From assembly GCA_050018415.1 (NCBI GenBank), contig JBEKAB010000013.1, positions 37,371 to 101,370 of the forward strand: a stretch of 64,000 bases of DNA, in the 5' to 3' direction. The DNA comes from UBA1161 sp002311745 (GTDB lineage Bacteria > Planctomycetota > Phycisphaerae > Tepidisphaerales > Tepidisphaeraceae). Below, in pieces: positions 24,903 to 32,939 of this stretch (the stretch's first letter is position 1; every line of letters begins with the position of its first letter). Under the pieces are notes generated by a model that did no database searches, was not told where the DNA came from, and saw only the letters and a list, made by a program, of their open reading frames with translations. Made by a program: the position numbers and the translations under genes.

Positions 24903-25523
24903 TCAACCCTGCTGGTCCGCGGCCGCGCCATCCTGCTTGCGACGAACCGCCTGGTCCGCCGCCGCAAATCCCTGGTCCGCTTTGACCGACCCCTTGTCCA
25001 TCTCGTTCCAGATGTTCATCAGTTCCTGCCCCGCCTGCGTCAGGCCCGTCGCCGCCAGCGCCTCCTTGTCGGACTCGTGCCCGATCTCCAGGAGCATGTC
25101 CAGCCGCTGCTGGTACACGTCCTGCGAAACCGCGTCATCCTGGATCCACTGGCTGATGTTGGCCACGTCCTTGTCCGTCAGATTCAGCCGGCCGGTCGAT
25201 TTGCCGCGCTCGCGGTTTTCCTTGATCATGCGCAATCGGCTGACGGTCAGCAGTTCCTTGCTGCGCAGCGTCAACTCGCGCGCCGCCATCAATTCCTCTT
25301 GGGCCTTGAGCTCGAAATTCTGCGCCAGCGCCTTGCGCAATTCCGCCGATTTCTGGCCGGCGCCTTGCTTAAAAATCTTCTGTTTCTCGCCCAGAATCTG
25401 CTCGATCCGCGCGAACAGCCGATCCCGTTGCTTGCTCAGCAGGATTTCCTGCTTGCGCAGCTCCTGGCGGCTCAGCTTGCTGAGCGTTTTGGCCCGGCCG
25501 AAAATTTTGTCGATCAGGGCCAT
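24903..25523 (-). CDS. Basic helical coiled-coil protein of the same operon, possible ESCRT-III-like
   Basis: 206 residues. Short amphipathic N-terminus (MALIDKIFGRAKTLSKL), a long basic helix (16-52), a second long helix (56-104), then shorter helices (115-128, 133-147, 160-177) and a polar tail. There are no enzyme motifs or membrane helices. The order, a long basic hairpin followed by short acidic helices, resembles Snf7-type proteins more weakly than its neighbour. 4 nt separate it from the gene before and the gene after, so the three are tightly coupled. Confidence 0.65.
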   Translation of the reverse strand: MALIDKIFGRAKTLSKLSRQELRKQEILLSKQRDRLFARIEQILGEKQKIFKQGAGQKSAELRKALAQNFELKAQEELMAARELTLRSKELLTVSRLRMIKENRERGKSTGRLNLTDKDVANISQWIQDDAVSQDVYQQRLDMLLEIGHESDKEALAATGLTQAGQELMNIWNEMDKGSVKADQGFAAADQAVRRKQDGAAADQQG

Positions 25524-25527
25524 GGGA

Positions 25528-26994
25528 TTATGACGGTTCGGCTTCGCCGCGCTGCGGCTTGGGCGTCGGCGGAGCCTGCGGCTCTTTTTGCGGCTGCGGC
25601 GTTTTGGGCGCCTGGGCCGCCACAGGCGACGGGGCCGATGCCGGCGGGGCCGCCTGGTTTTGCATCAATTCATCATACACCGCCTGCTCTTCGGCGCTGA
25701 GCGAAGCGCCGGCGACGCCGGTGCCGATCGTGTCGGCCAATTCGCTGTCGGCCTCGAGTTGTGCCAGCACATCCTCGGCCGCGGCCGCATCCGCCGCCAT
25801 CTCCTCGCTGTCCGGCAACTTCGCCGCCTTCCCCTGCTGTTGCAATTCCAGCGTGTGCAGGTGCGTCCCCACGATGTTGATCTGCTGATTGAGCACCGAC
25901 AAGAGCTGCTGGCGACGGGCGATGTCCTTGCGAAACTGCACGAGCTGGCTGGCAATCCGCCGGCGCGTCAGCTCGCCGGAAGCCTCGGCGAACTGCTTGC
26001 GCAGATTCGCCTCCTTGTTTTCCAGACGCGCCATCTCTTCATAGCCGCGGTCGCGCTGCTGGCCCAGGTCGGCGCGGCGCTCGCTGAGCAGCGCGATTTT
26101 CTTGTCGACGTTGCCCTTGCGGGCAAAGAGGGTTTTGAGTCGCTCGATAAATGGCATAGTGACGCTTCCGCGCGCCGACAGGTCGGGCGGCGCGGAGCCT
26201 TCTTGAAACAGGACCACTCGTCCACCCAGCCGCTTGGCCACCAGGCCGGCGGTCTGGCTGGCGTAGGATTTTAACTCGGTTTCGACCAATTGCAGAGGCA
26301 GGCGGGTCGCCGCCGCCACTTTTTCCGCCGCCACGCCGTCGGATGCCAGGTCCAGCCGGCTGGCGTCGATGGCCGCGCGGATCCGCGCCCGCTTTTGTTC
26401 ATCCATCTCCGGATCGAACAGATCGCCGACGAACGGCGTTTGCGGCGGCCCGGCGGCGGTCCAGCCCCCCGCGTCATGGGGCCAGATGAGGATGACCGTC
26501 CGGTCGCTGCTGCGGCCGACGGCGTCCAGGGCGTCGGCGGCAAAGCCGCTGGTGGACATCAACACCACCGTGGAGGGCACGCCGCGCAGCGGCGGCGGGA
26601 TTTCCCCCAGGGCCTTGCTCAGTTCCGCCGCCGTCAACGGCCCGGCCGCCTGGCCGCCGACCAGCGCCCGCCACGGCGATCGGCACGTGACCCACAGCCG
26701 CCCCACCGGCGCCTTGCCGCCCCACCATCTTTTTTTCGACAAACCCACATCCAGCGTTCGCCCCACCGGCATCTTCGCCTGCAGCTCCCGATCGGGGCGA
26801 TTCATTTCGCTCATCAGCCGCTTGAGGTCCACGCCGCGGTCGTTGCGGTTGACGTGGCGCAGAAGCAAGGCCGGCGGCCGCCGCCCCAGCGTCGTGTCGA
26901 TGCGCAGACGCTCATCGCCGATCAATTGCTCGACGTGGCGCATGAACTGCTCTTCAAGACGCTGATGGACGCTGGGATCGGAACTAAGGCTCAT
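25528..26994 (-). CDS. Multidomain protein: unknown N-domain, probable winged helix, Snf7-like helical domain, Pro-rich tail
   Basis: 488 residues. Residues 1-190 form an alpha/beta domain with strands STVVLMSTSG and RTVILIWPHD, unrecognised. Residues about 198-266 look like a winged helix (helices around RIRAAIDAS, AAEKVAAATRL and LQLVETELKSY, then a GGRVVLFQ hairpin). Residues 280-445 start MPFIERLKTLFARKGN and continue as a long basic helical hairpin plus acidic helices (AAAEDVLAQLEADSEL, LSAEEQAVYDELMQN), a Snf7/ESCRT-III-like arrangement. A Pro-rich tail (448-488) follows. Fold calls are inference. Its start is overlapped by the 36-residue gene upstream, so translation is probably coupled. 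Confidence 0.7.
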   Translation of the reverse strand: MSLSSDPSVHQRLEEQFMRHVEQLIGDERLRIDTTLGRRPPALLLRHVNRNDRGVDLKRLMSEMNRPDRELQAKMPVGRTLDVGLSKKRWWGGKAPVGRLWVTCRSPWRALVGGQAAGPLTAAELSKALGEIPPPLRGVPSTVVLMSTSGFAADALDAVGRSSDRTVILIWPHDAGGWTAAGPPQTPFVGDLFDPEMDEQKRARIRAAIDASRLDLASDGVAAEKVAAATRLPLQLVETELKSYASQTAGLVAKRLGGRVVLFQEGSAPPDLSARGSVTMPFIERLKTLFARKGNVDKKIALLSERRADLGQQRDRGYEEMARLENKEANLRKQFAEASGELTRRRIASQLVQFRKDIARRQQLLSVLNQQINIVGTHLHTLELQQQGKAAKLPDSEEMAADAAAAEDVLAQLEADSELADTIGTGVAGASLSAEEQAVYDELMQNQAAPPASAPSPVAAQAPKTPQPQKEPQAPPTPKPQRGEAEPS

Positions 26995-27094
26995 GATTGG
27001 CTACGGATCCCCGCAGCTTCCAAAGCAACACCGCGCCGGCCAGCCCACACCAAATCCATCCAATGACAGAGAGAATAAGATAAATCTTGCTCAC
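26984..27094 (-). CDS. 36-residue single-pass membrane peptide
   Basis: Small gene starting with GTG at 27094 (GTG AGC AAG ...) and preceded by GGGAGGCGG, a strong Shine-Dalgarno. The product has one hydrophobic helix (IYLILSVIGWIWCGLAGAVLLW) followed by a basic turn KLRG and a short polar tail. The stop lies inside the first codons of the next gene (ATGAGCCTTAG overlap), a typical sign of translational coupling. It sits in the gap between the zinc-ribbon membrane protein and the 488-residue protein. It could anchor the complex or be a leader peptide; I favour a real small protein. Confidence 0.6.
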   Translation of the reverse strand: MSKIYLILSVIGWIWCGLAGAVLLWKLRGSVANHEP

Positions 27095-27104
27095 CCGCCT
27101 CCCA

Positions 27105-27368
27105 TCAGGCCGCGACGCGCCATCGTGACGACACGCGCAGGGGCGTACCACATCGGCGGCAGAAATTCGCCGCCGGCGGATTGGACGCCCCGCAGCGGAA
27201 GCGAGGGCAGCGGTTTGGCGGTCCCGACCCGCCGCCGCGCCCGATCAGCCCCAGCAGTCGCAAAATCCCGCGCAGCACCGCCCAGACCAGCCAGCCCAAG
27301 AACAGGACCCAGGCCACGATCAACAGGGCCACCAGAAACAGAACATGCAGCACAAAACTGGCGATCAT
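27105..27368 (-). CDS. Membrane-anchored zinc-ribbon protein
   Basis: 87 residues: a strongly hydrophobic N-terminal half (about 5-45, one or two helices), a Gly-rich linker, then a zinc-ribbon-like CPRFRC...FCRRCG. The first knuckle is CX4C, not the usual CX2C, so zinc binding needs proof. ATG at 27368 follows GGGAGATGAG; a TTG at 27386 would add six residues. In the operon between the kinase and the 36-residue peptide; possibly a membrane adaptor for the kinase, which carries similar ribbons. Confidence 0.7.
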   Translation of the reverse strand: MIASFVLHVLFLVALLIVAWVLFLGWLVWAVLRGILRLLGLIGRGGGSGPPNRCPRFRCGASNPPAANFCRRCGTPLRVSSRWRVAA

Positions 27369-27417
27369 GGCAAGCTCATCTCCCAACCGCGCATCGGCGC
27401 CGCCGCTTCAGCGGCGA

Positions 27418-28503
27418 TCAAACACTCACCGCCGCAGGCGTCAGCGCTTCGCCGCAAAAAATGCAGTGGCGGTCGTACACGTCCGGATACGCTCCACAGC
27501 GCGGGCAGCGCCGCACCACCGGCACCAGTTGAACGCCGCAGTGCATGCAAAACTGATCCCGCGCATCCACCTGTTTTCGGCAGTGCGGGCAGGCGATGGA
27601 CGCGGCGGCGGGCCGTTGCGGATACGGCACGTATCGCGGCGGCAGCGGCGGCGGACGCACCGGAAGCGTCGGCCCCGCAGCCGGCGAGGCCAGTGACAAC
27701 GCCGACAAAAATTCATCCGCCGAGGCAAATCGCTTGTCCAACCGCGCGTAGCTGCGGCGAAATACGTCGTCCAGCGCCGCCGGCACCGAGCGGTTCCGAT
27801 CGCTGGGGACCTCCGTCCCCGCCGGGCGCTCGCCCGTCAGCAGCTCGTACAGCACCACGCCGCACGCGTACAGATCGGCCCTGGCATCGCCACCGTCGCC
27901 CTGCCGCTGTTCCGGGGCCATGTAGTCGAGGGTTCCGGCGATTTGCCGCCCCGTCGGGCTGGACAGCGAAGCCGAAAAGGCGATCGAATTTCCCGCGGCG
28001 CGTCCATCCGCCCGACCAAGCCCAAAATCCGTCAACTTCACCACGCCCTCAACGCCAAACCCCTCTTTCCACGCCCGCTCGTGCACCAAGACGTTTTCCG
28101 GCTTGATGTCGCGGTGGATGACGCCGTGCTCGTGGGCGAATTTCAGTCCGGTTAAGACCTGCTTGAGGATGGCCAGCGCATCGGCAATGGAGACGGAGCG
28201 GTTTGGGATCAGCGGCCGCAAGCTCGTGCCGGGAACGTATTCCATCGTCAGATACGGCACCGGGGCATACGGATCAAACCCAATGGCCCGCACAATGTTG
28301 GGATGGACTAAGCCATGCAGCGCCGCCCCTTCGCGTTGCAAATCGCGCAGATATTGCGGATCGGCCGGGAACTTGATGGCCACAAGCTGGTCGGTCCACA
28401 CGTGATGGTGTGCCCGCCAAACCTCGCCGAACGCCCCACCCCCGATACGCTCTTGAAGGACGTATTCGCCAATCCTCTGCTCTGCCTGGACCATGCTTCC
28501 CAT
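27418..28503 (-). CDS. Cytosolic Ser/Thr protein kinase with two C-terminal zinc ribbons
   Basis: 361 residues. Full Hanks-type kinase domain (12-270): glycine loop IGGGAFGEVW, Lys44 in VAIK, HRDIKPEN (130-137), DFG at 159-161, and APE at about 196-198 (MAPEQ). A Pro-rich linker follows, then two zinc ribbons, C305/C308 with C319/C322 and C333/C336 with C347/C350. No membrane helix or sensor domain, unlike PASTA kinases. It begins 6 nt after the stop of the upstream membrane protein. It is a good candidate to phosphorylate the helical proteins encoded downstream in the same operon. Confidence 0.92.
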   Translation of the reverse strand: MGSMVQAEQRIGEYVLQERIGGGAFGEVWRAHHHVWTDQLVAIKFPADPQYLRDLQREGAALHGLVHPNIVRAIGFDPYAPVPYLTMEYVPGTSLRPLIPNRSVSIADALAILKQVLTGLKFAHEHGVIHRDIKPENVLVHERAWKEGFGVEGVVKLTDFGLGRADGRAAGNSIAFSASLSSPTGRQIAGTLDYMAPEQRQGDGGDARADLYACGVVLYELLTGERPAGTEVPSDRNRSVPAALDDVFRRSYARLDKRFASADEFLSALSLASPAAGPTLPVRPPPLPPRYVPYPQRPAAASIACPHCRKQVDARDQFCMHCGVQLVPVVRRCPRCGAYPDVYDRHCIFCGEALTPAAVSV

Positions 28504-28509
28504 GCTCAG

Positions 28510-28902
28510 CTACTCCAGTATTTCCGCGATCCAGTCGCAGATCAGCAGATTATAAACGCCGGCCACCAGGGTTCCCAAAGCCACAAACGTCCAGGCCGTG
28601 ACCGTGGGCAGATGCCAGTGGAACAGCCACGCCAAAAGTGCCGCTTCCGCCAGCGTGTACGCCCCGACCAGCACGGCGCCGGCCAAGTTGCTCTCCAGCC
28701 GGGCCACGCGCCCGATGATCGGCAGCGACGCCCAGGGCCACAGCAGCACCACCCCCACCCACAGCCCAATCCGCTCTGTACCGCTAAGCAGTGCCGCGCG
28801 CGTCGCGGGATCCATCTGCCACCACGAAATCGCCCCGGCAATGACCGCCAAGACGGTCAGCGCAGTCACGATCTTGCCCGTGACGCTCTTGAGCCATTCC
28901 AT
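28510..28902 (-). CDS. Four-helix inner-membrane protein of unknown function, first gene of the operon
   Basis: 130 residues with four hydrophobic segments (about 9-27, 46-65, 72-93, 101-121) and a short polar C-terminus (CDWIAEILE). No family recognised. The promoter at 28912-28920 is an extended -10 box ending 9 nt before the ATG, so this is the likely first, leaderless gene of the minus-strand operon down to 24290. Confidence 0.75.
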   Translation of the reverse strand: MEWLKSVTGKIVTALTVLAVIAGAISWWQMDPATRAALLSGTERIGLWVGVVLLWPWASLPIIGRVARLESNLAGAVLVGAYTLAEAALLAWLFHWHLPTVTAWTFVALGTLVAGVYNLLICDWIAEILE

Positions 28903-28911
28903 CGCGTCAAA

Positions 28912-28920
28912 ATTCTATCA
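28912..28920 (-). promoter_or_regulatory. Extended -10 box for the kinase/ESCRT-III-like operon
   Basis: On the minus strand this reads TGATAGAAT (TGN plus TAGAAT). It ends 9 nt before the ATG of the four-helix membrane protein, the same distance as in several other leaderless genes here. No good -35 was found. Confidence 0.5.
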
Positions 28921-28974
28921 GACTTTTGCCCGCAAGGAGTTACAAACCGGATGCATTTCCATAAGGTCACGGCG

Positions 28975-29003
28975 TTGACCGATCCCGCCGCTTGTTTGAT
29001 GAT
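28975..29003 (+). promoter_or_regulatory. Leaderless-type promoter for the divergent kinase
   Basis: TTGACC (28975-28980), 17-bp spacer, GATGAT (28998-29003), 8 nt to the ATG at 29012. The -35 is strong and the -10 weak. It shares the 109-bp divergent region with the operon promoter, so the two units could be co-regulated. Confidence 0.45.
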
Positions 29004-29011
29004 GTGTTCCC

Positions 29012-29758
29012 ATGAACCGCCTGATTCGCAAAGTGCGGCGATTCGATTTCCCGCCCGGGCGGATCATCGCCGGCAAATACGTCATCCAGCGCATGCTCGG
29101 AAGTGGCTGGGAGGGCGAGGTTTATGGCATTGTCGAGCGCAGCACCGGCATCCGCCGCGCCGCCAAATTCTATTATCCCCACCGCGATCCCACCGGCAAA
29201 GCCGCCATCGCCTACGCCCGCAAGCTCGACGCCCTGCGCCACTGTCCTATCCTCATGCAGTACCATCACCAGGAAATCGCCTACGTGCGCCGGCGAAAGG
29301 TCATCGTCGTCATCAGCGAATTGATCGAAGGCCAAAAGCTCGGCGAATTCCTCCAGGAGCAGCACGGCCATCGCCTCAGCACCTTCGAGGCCATGCACGT
29401 GCTGTACATCCTGGCCAAAGGCATCGCGCCCATCCACGCCCGCGGCGAATACCACGGCGACATCCACGAGGACAACATCATGATCCGCCGCCAGGGCATC
29501 GGATTCGAGCTCAAGTTGCTGGACTTTTTCGACCTCGGCCGGCCCACCCGCGCCAAAATCCAAAAAGACGTGCTCAACCTCGTCCAGGTGTTCTACATTC
29601 TGGTCGGCGGACGACCGCGCTACGCCGAGCAACCGCGAGTAGTCAAGGATATCGTGCGCGGGCTAAAGGATTCGCTGATCCTGGCCCGCTTCTGCACCGC
29701 CGGCGACATCCAGCGCCACCTGGAAACCCTCCAATGGAATGGATCCGGAGGGAAATGA
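29012..29758 (+). CDS. Divergent Ser/Thr protein kinase-like protein
   Basis: 248 residues forming a compact kinase fold. Glycine loop LGSGWEGEVYG (29-39), Lys52 in AAKFYY, catalytic HGDIHEDN (148-155) with the Asp and Asn intact, and DFF (171-173) where DFG is usual. The HGDIHxDN type of catalytic loop is seen in RIO/ABC1-like or lipopolysaccharide-kinase relatives as well as divergent Ser/Thr kinases. The C-lobe is short (no clear APE). No membrane segment. It is transcribed divergently from the ESCRT-III-like operon. Confidence 0.82.
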   Translation: MNRLIRKVRRFDFPPGRIIAGKYVIQRMLGSGWEGEVYGIVERSTGIRRAAKFYYPHRDPTGKAAIAYARKLDALRHCPILMQYHHQEIAYVRRRKVIVVISELIEGQKLGEFLQEQHGHRLSTFEAMHVLYILAKGIAPIHARGEYHGDIHEDNIMIRRQGIGFELKLLDFFDLGRPTRAKIQKDVLNLVQVFYILVGGRPRYAEQPRVVKDIVRGLKDSLILARFCTAGDIQRHLETLQWNGSGGK

Positions 29759-29839
29759 TGGATGCCTGGCCGGCGGTCCTGTATTTCTCCGCCGGGGGAT
29801 TTGCATCTGCCGAGCAATTGGTTACTGTATTTGCATCCT

Positions 29840-30262
29840 ATGACCCGATCTACTGATCCGCTTCCCCCGGGCGGTGTGCGTCCGTCATCGCCGGTATCGT
29901 CTCGTCCTGCTTCTACGCCGCAGGCATCGCCTCCGGCACCGCAACCACCCCTTGCGCCGGCGCCGGCTTCTCAAGACCGCGACCGCAGACGCGAAAACCG
30001 CCGGCCCGTTCAGGGCAAGGCCGTTCTGACCATTCTGGACGGACCCAGCGCCAACGCCACTTTCGACATCCTCACTCGCGATCTATCCTTCAGCGGGATT
30101 TCGTTTCTGCTGCGTGAGTCGATGGCCGTGGGCCAGACCTGCAAGATCGAAATCACCGGCAACGGCGGCCCGCAGGTCACCCATTTTTGTGAGGTGGTGC
30201 GCACCCGCCCCATGAGCAATGGGAAGTTTGAGATGGCTGTGAAGTTCCGCAAGAGTAAGTAA
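29840..30262 (+). CDS. PilZ domain protein (probable c-di-GMP receptor)
   Basis: 140 residues: a Pro/Ala/Ser-rich N-terminal 45 residues, then a PilZ domain. The c-di-GMP motif RRENRR (about 50-55) and the following DLSFSG (matching D/NxSxxG) are both present, so binding is likely. A possible promoter is TTGCAT-16-TACTGT ending 11 nt before the ATG. Ends in the octamer hairpin that separates it from a convergent ABC gene. Confidence 0.88.
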   Translation: MTRSTDPLPPGGVRPSSPVSSRPASTPQASPPAPQPPLAPAPASQDRDRRRENRRPVQGKAVLTILDGPSANATFDILTRDLSFSGISFLLRESMAVGQTCKIEITGNGGPQVTHFCEVVRTRPMSNGKFEMAVKFRKSK

Positions 30263-30270
30263 AGCTAATA

Positions 30271-30357
30271 GAGACGAAGAGACGAAGTGCGCGGCGCGCG
30301 TTTTTCACTTCGTCTCTTCGTCTCTTCGTCTCTCCGTCTCTTAGTCTCTTAGTCTCT
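30271..30357. repeat. Inverted repeat of GAGACGAA-type octamers
   Basis: Left arm 30271-30289 pairs perfectly over 19 bp with 30306-30324. The right side then continues as a tandem octamer array (TCGTCTCT three times, then CCGTCTCT, TAGTCTCT twice) to about 30357. The array runs into the end of the ABC gene, so the repeat encodes its last residues (RRRD and stop). Confidence 0.85.
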
Positions 30358-31203
30358 TCTTCTGGCCAACACTTCCTTCCACGCCGACGGATGCACCTGC
30401 AAATAATATCGCCCCGCTTCCGTGCGCACGCTCACCGGCACACCGTAGACGCGCGACAGAATCTGCTCCTGCAGCACCTGCGCCATCGTCCCCTGGGCCG
30501 CGGGCTTGCCGCGATTCAGCAGGAGCACCTGCTCGGTCGCCGGCGGCAGTTCCTCCACGTGATGCGTGATGAGCACCACCGCCGGCGGATCGGGCTGCCG
30601 CAGCAGCGCCGCCACCGTCGCCAGCACCTGCTCGCGCCCGCGCAGGTCCAACCCCGCGGTAGGCTCGTCGAGAATCAACAGTCGCGGCCCGCCGACCATC
30701 GCCCGGGCGATCAGGCTCCTGACCCGCTCGCCGCTGCTCAGCGAGTTGTACGGGTGATCCGCCACCTGCCCCAGGGCGACCAATTCCAGCAGGCGTCGGG
30801 ATTCCCGCTTCATCGCCGCCGTCGGCGGCTGATACAGGCCGATGCTGCCGAAATATCCGGTCAGCACCACGTCGCGGGCCGAGAGCGACGCATCGACGTC
30901 GTACGGCCCGGCCGGCTGCACCAGGCGCACCCGTCGCCGCAGCTCCGGCAGATTCGCCCGCCCAAACTCCTCGCCCAAGACGCCGCAGCGGCCGCGGGTC
31001 GGCCACCAGTGGCACGCCGCCACCCGCGCCAGCGTGCTCTTGCCGCTGCCGTTGGGTCCCAGCACCGCCGCCAGCGTGCCGGCGGCGACCTGCCAATCCA
31101 CCTGCCGCAAAATCCATCGCCCGTCGCGCAGGACGCCCACGCCGTGCATCTCAACGGCCAACGCGCGGTGTTGCCGTTTTGAATTTGTCGGGATACTGTT
31201 CAC
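30349..31203 (-). CDS. ABC transporter ATP-binding protein
   Basis: 284 residues from a GTG at 31203. Walker A GPNGSGKST, signature LSSGERVR, Walker B LLILDEPTAGLD and switch His in LITHHVEEL are clear. The pattern, with a late LLLNRGKPAAQG and short C-terminus, recalls ModF-type or iron-chelate-type ATPases that act without an adjacent permease; none is visible. The start is uncertain: the frame is open to a TTG at 31239, which overlaps the divergent gene, and there is an ATG at 31149 that would trim the first strand. The C-terminal residues come from a repeat array. Confidence 0.85.
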   Translation of the reverse strand: MNSIPTNSKRQHRALAVEMHGVGVLRDGRWILRQVDWQVAAGTLAAVLGPNGSGKSTLARVAACHWWPTRGRCGVLGEEFGRANLPELRRRVRLVQPAGPYDVDASLSARDVVLTGYFGSIGLYQPPTAAMKRESRRLLELVALGQVADHPYNSLSSGERVRSLIARAMVGGPRLLILDEPTAGLDLRGREQVLATVAALLRQPDPPAVVLITHHVEELPPATEQVLLLNRGKPAAQGTMAQVLQEQILSRVYGVPVSVRTEAGRYYLQVHPSAWKEVLARRRD

Positions 31204-31229
31204 GGCCGCTAACTCTAAAGGACTTTGCA

Positions 31230-32939
31230 ATGCCCGCAACTGTCCCTCGCCGCCATTTTGTTCCGCAGCAGATCGACGTGTCGGACTTCGCGCCGCTGGA
31301 AACGCTCTACCGCACCCTGCTGTTCAGGCCGATCGATTCCATCGAGCAATTGGATCGCTGGCTGGAGGATTTTTCGGAGCTGACCTCGGTCGTGGATGAA
31401 TACGCCAGCCGCCGCTACATCGACAAAAGCTGCCACACGGATGACGAGGCGATCAAGCGCCGCTACCTGCAGTTCGTCGAGCAGGTCGAGCCGCGCATCA
31501 AGCCCATGGTGTTTCAACTGCAAAAGAAGTATTTGCAGTCGCCGTACGTTGAGCAGTTGCCCCAGCGTTTTGCGATGCTTGCCCGCAACTGGCTGGCGGA
31601 CGTGGAGCTGTTTCGCGACCAGAACGTCCCGATTGAAACCGAGATCACGCGGCGCGTCACCGCGTACGACCAGATCAACGGCCGGATGACGGTGCGATTC
31701 CGCGGCCAGGACCTGACGATGCAGCAGATGGCCCGCTTCCAGGAGGAACCGGACCGGCTGACGCGGCGCGAGGCCTGGGAAGCCGCCGCCCGCCGCCGCT
31801 TGGTCGACCGCGACGGCGTCGAATCCATCTTCGACGCCCTGTTGCCCCTGCGCCACCAGTTGGCCCAGAACGCCGCCCTGAGCGACTTCCGCGCCTACCA
31901 GTGGAAGGCCAACAAACGCTTCGATTACACCCCCCAGGATTGCCTGCGCTTTGCCGACGCCATTGCCGAAACCTGCATGCCCGTGGTGCATCGCCTGGAT
32001 CATCAGCGCATGCTCGACCTCGGCTTGGAAAAACTCCGCCCCTGGGACATCGCCGTCGATCTCAAGGGCCGCCCGCCCCTGCGACCCTTCGACGAAACCC
32101 AGATCGACGTTTTTTTGGACAGGACGCGCGAGATTTTCCAGAACCTCTCGCCCGACCTGGCGGCGGATTTCGACGCCCTGCGAGCCCGCGGCAACCTCGA
32201 CCTCCAGAGCCGACACGGCAAGCAGCCCGGCGGTTACCTCATGCCCCTGGAGGAATCCCGCCAGCCGTTCATCTTCATGAACGCCGCCGGACTGCAACGC
32301 GACGTCGAAACCCTCCTGCACGAGAGCGGCCACGCGTTCCACCACTTGGCCGTCAGCCGCGAAGACATCGTGTTTCTCCGCACCGCTCCCATGGAATTCT
32401 GCGAAGTCGCCAGCATGTCCATGGAATTGCTGGGCAGCGAGCACCTGGGCGTCTTTTACGATCCCCCGGAGGCCGCCCGCGCCCGCCGAAACCTCATCGA
32501 AGGCGTCATCCGCTTCCTGCCCTGGATGGCCACCATCGATTGCTTCCAACACTGGATCTACACCCACCCCAACCACGACCGCGCCCAGCGATGCCGGGTC
32601 TGGCTCGATCTCATGGACCGCTTCGGCAGCAAGCTGGACTGGACCGGCTGGCAAACCGTGCGCGAGTCCTACTGGCAACGCCAAACCCACCTCTTCCGCT
32701 CGCCGTTTTACTACATCGAATACGGCATCGCCCAACTGGGGGCCGTTCAGTTGTGGCTGGCTGCGCGCAAAAACCGCACCGCCGCCCTGCAACGCTACCG
32801 CGACGCCCTGGCCCTGGGCGGCACGCGCCCCTTGCCGGACCTCTTCGCCGCCGCAGGAATCGTCTTCGATTTCTCCGAAAAAACCCTCCGCCCCCTCATC
32901 AGCAGCCTGGAAGAAGAATTGAACCGCCTGCCGCGCTAG
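31230..32939 (+). CDS. M3 family oligoendopeptidase
   Basis: 569-residue cytosolic zinc metallopeptidase that would cleave short peptides. The M3 active-site HExxH is LLHESGHAFHH at about residue 363-373; the third ligand Glu lies in the PMEFCEVASMSMEL helix. The N-terminal helical lobe is complete (PepF/thimet-like). The ATG at 31230 has AAAGGAC upstream and is preferred over 31179, which overlaps the divergent ABC gene. Confidence 0.93.
   Translation: MPATVPRRHFVPQQIDVSDFAPLETLYRTLLFRPIDSIEQLDRWLEDFSELTSVVDEYASRRYIDKSCHTDDEAIKRRYLQFVEQVEPRIKPMVFQLQKKYLQSPYVEQLPQRFAMLARNWLADVELFRDQNVPIETEITRRVTAYDQINGRMTVRFRGQDLTMQQMARFQEEPDRLTRREAWEAAARRRLVDRDGVESIFDALLPLRHQLAQNAALSDFRAYQWKANKRFDYTPQDCLRFADAIAETCMPVVHRLDHQRMLDLGLEKLRPWDIAVDLKGRPPLRPFDETQIDVFLDRTREIFQNLSPDLAADFDALRARGNLDLQSRHGKQPGGYLMPLEESRQPFIFMNAAGLQRDVETLLHESGHAFHHLAVSREDIVFLRTAPMEFCEVASMSMELLGSEHLGVFYDPPEAARARRNLIEGVIRFLPWMATIDCFQHWIYTHPNHDRAQRCRVWLDLMDRFGSKLDWTGWQTVRESYWQRQTHLFRSPFYYIEYGIAQLGAVQLWLAARKNRTAALQRYRDALALGGTRPLPDLFAAAGIVFDFSEKTLRPLISSLEEELNRLPR

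Noticed and set aside
24290..26994. Phage-shock (PspA/Vipp1) operon
   Set aside because: No PspF, PspB/C, or typical PspA N-terminal pattern. The CHMP1-like middle and tail fit better, but a distant PspA relation is not excluded.
30271..30357. CRISPR-like array of octamers
   Set aside because: The units are direct octamers without spacers.
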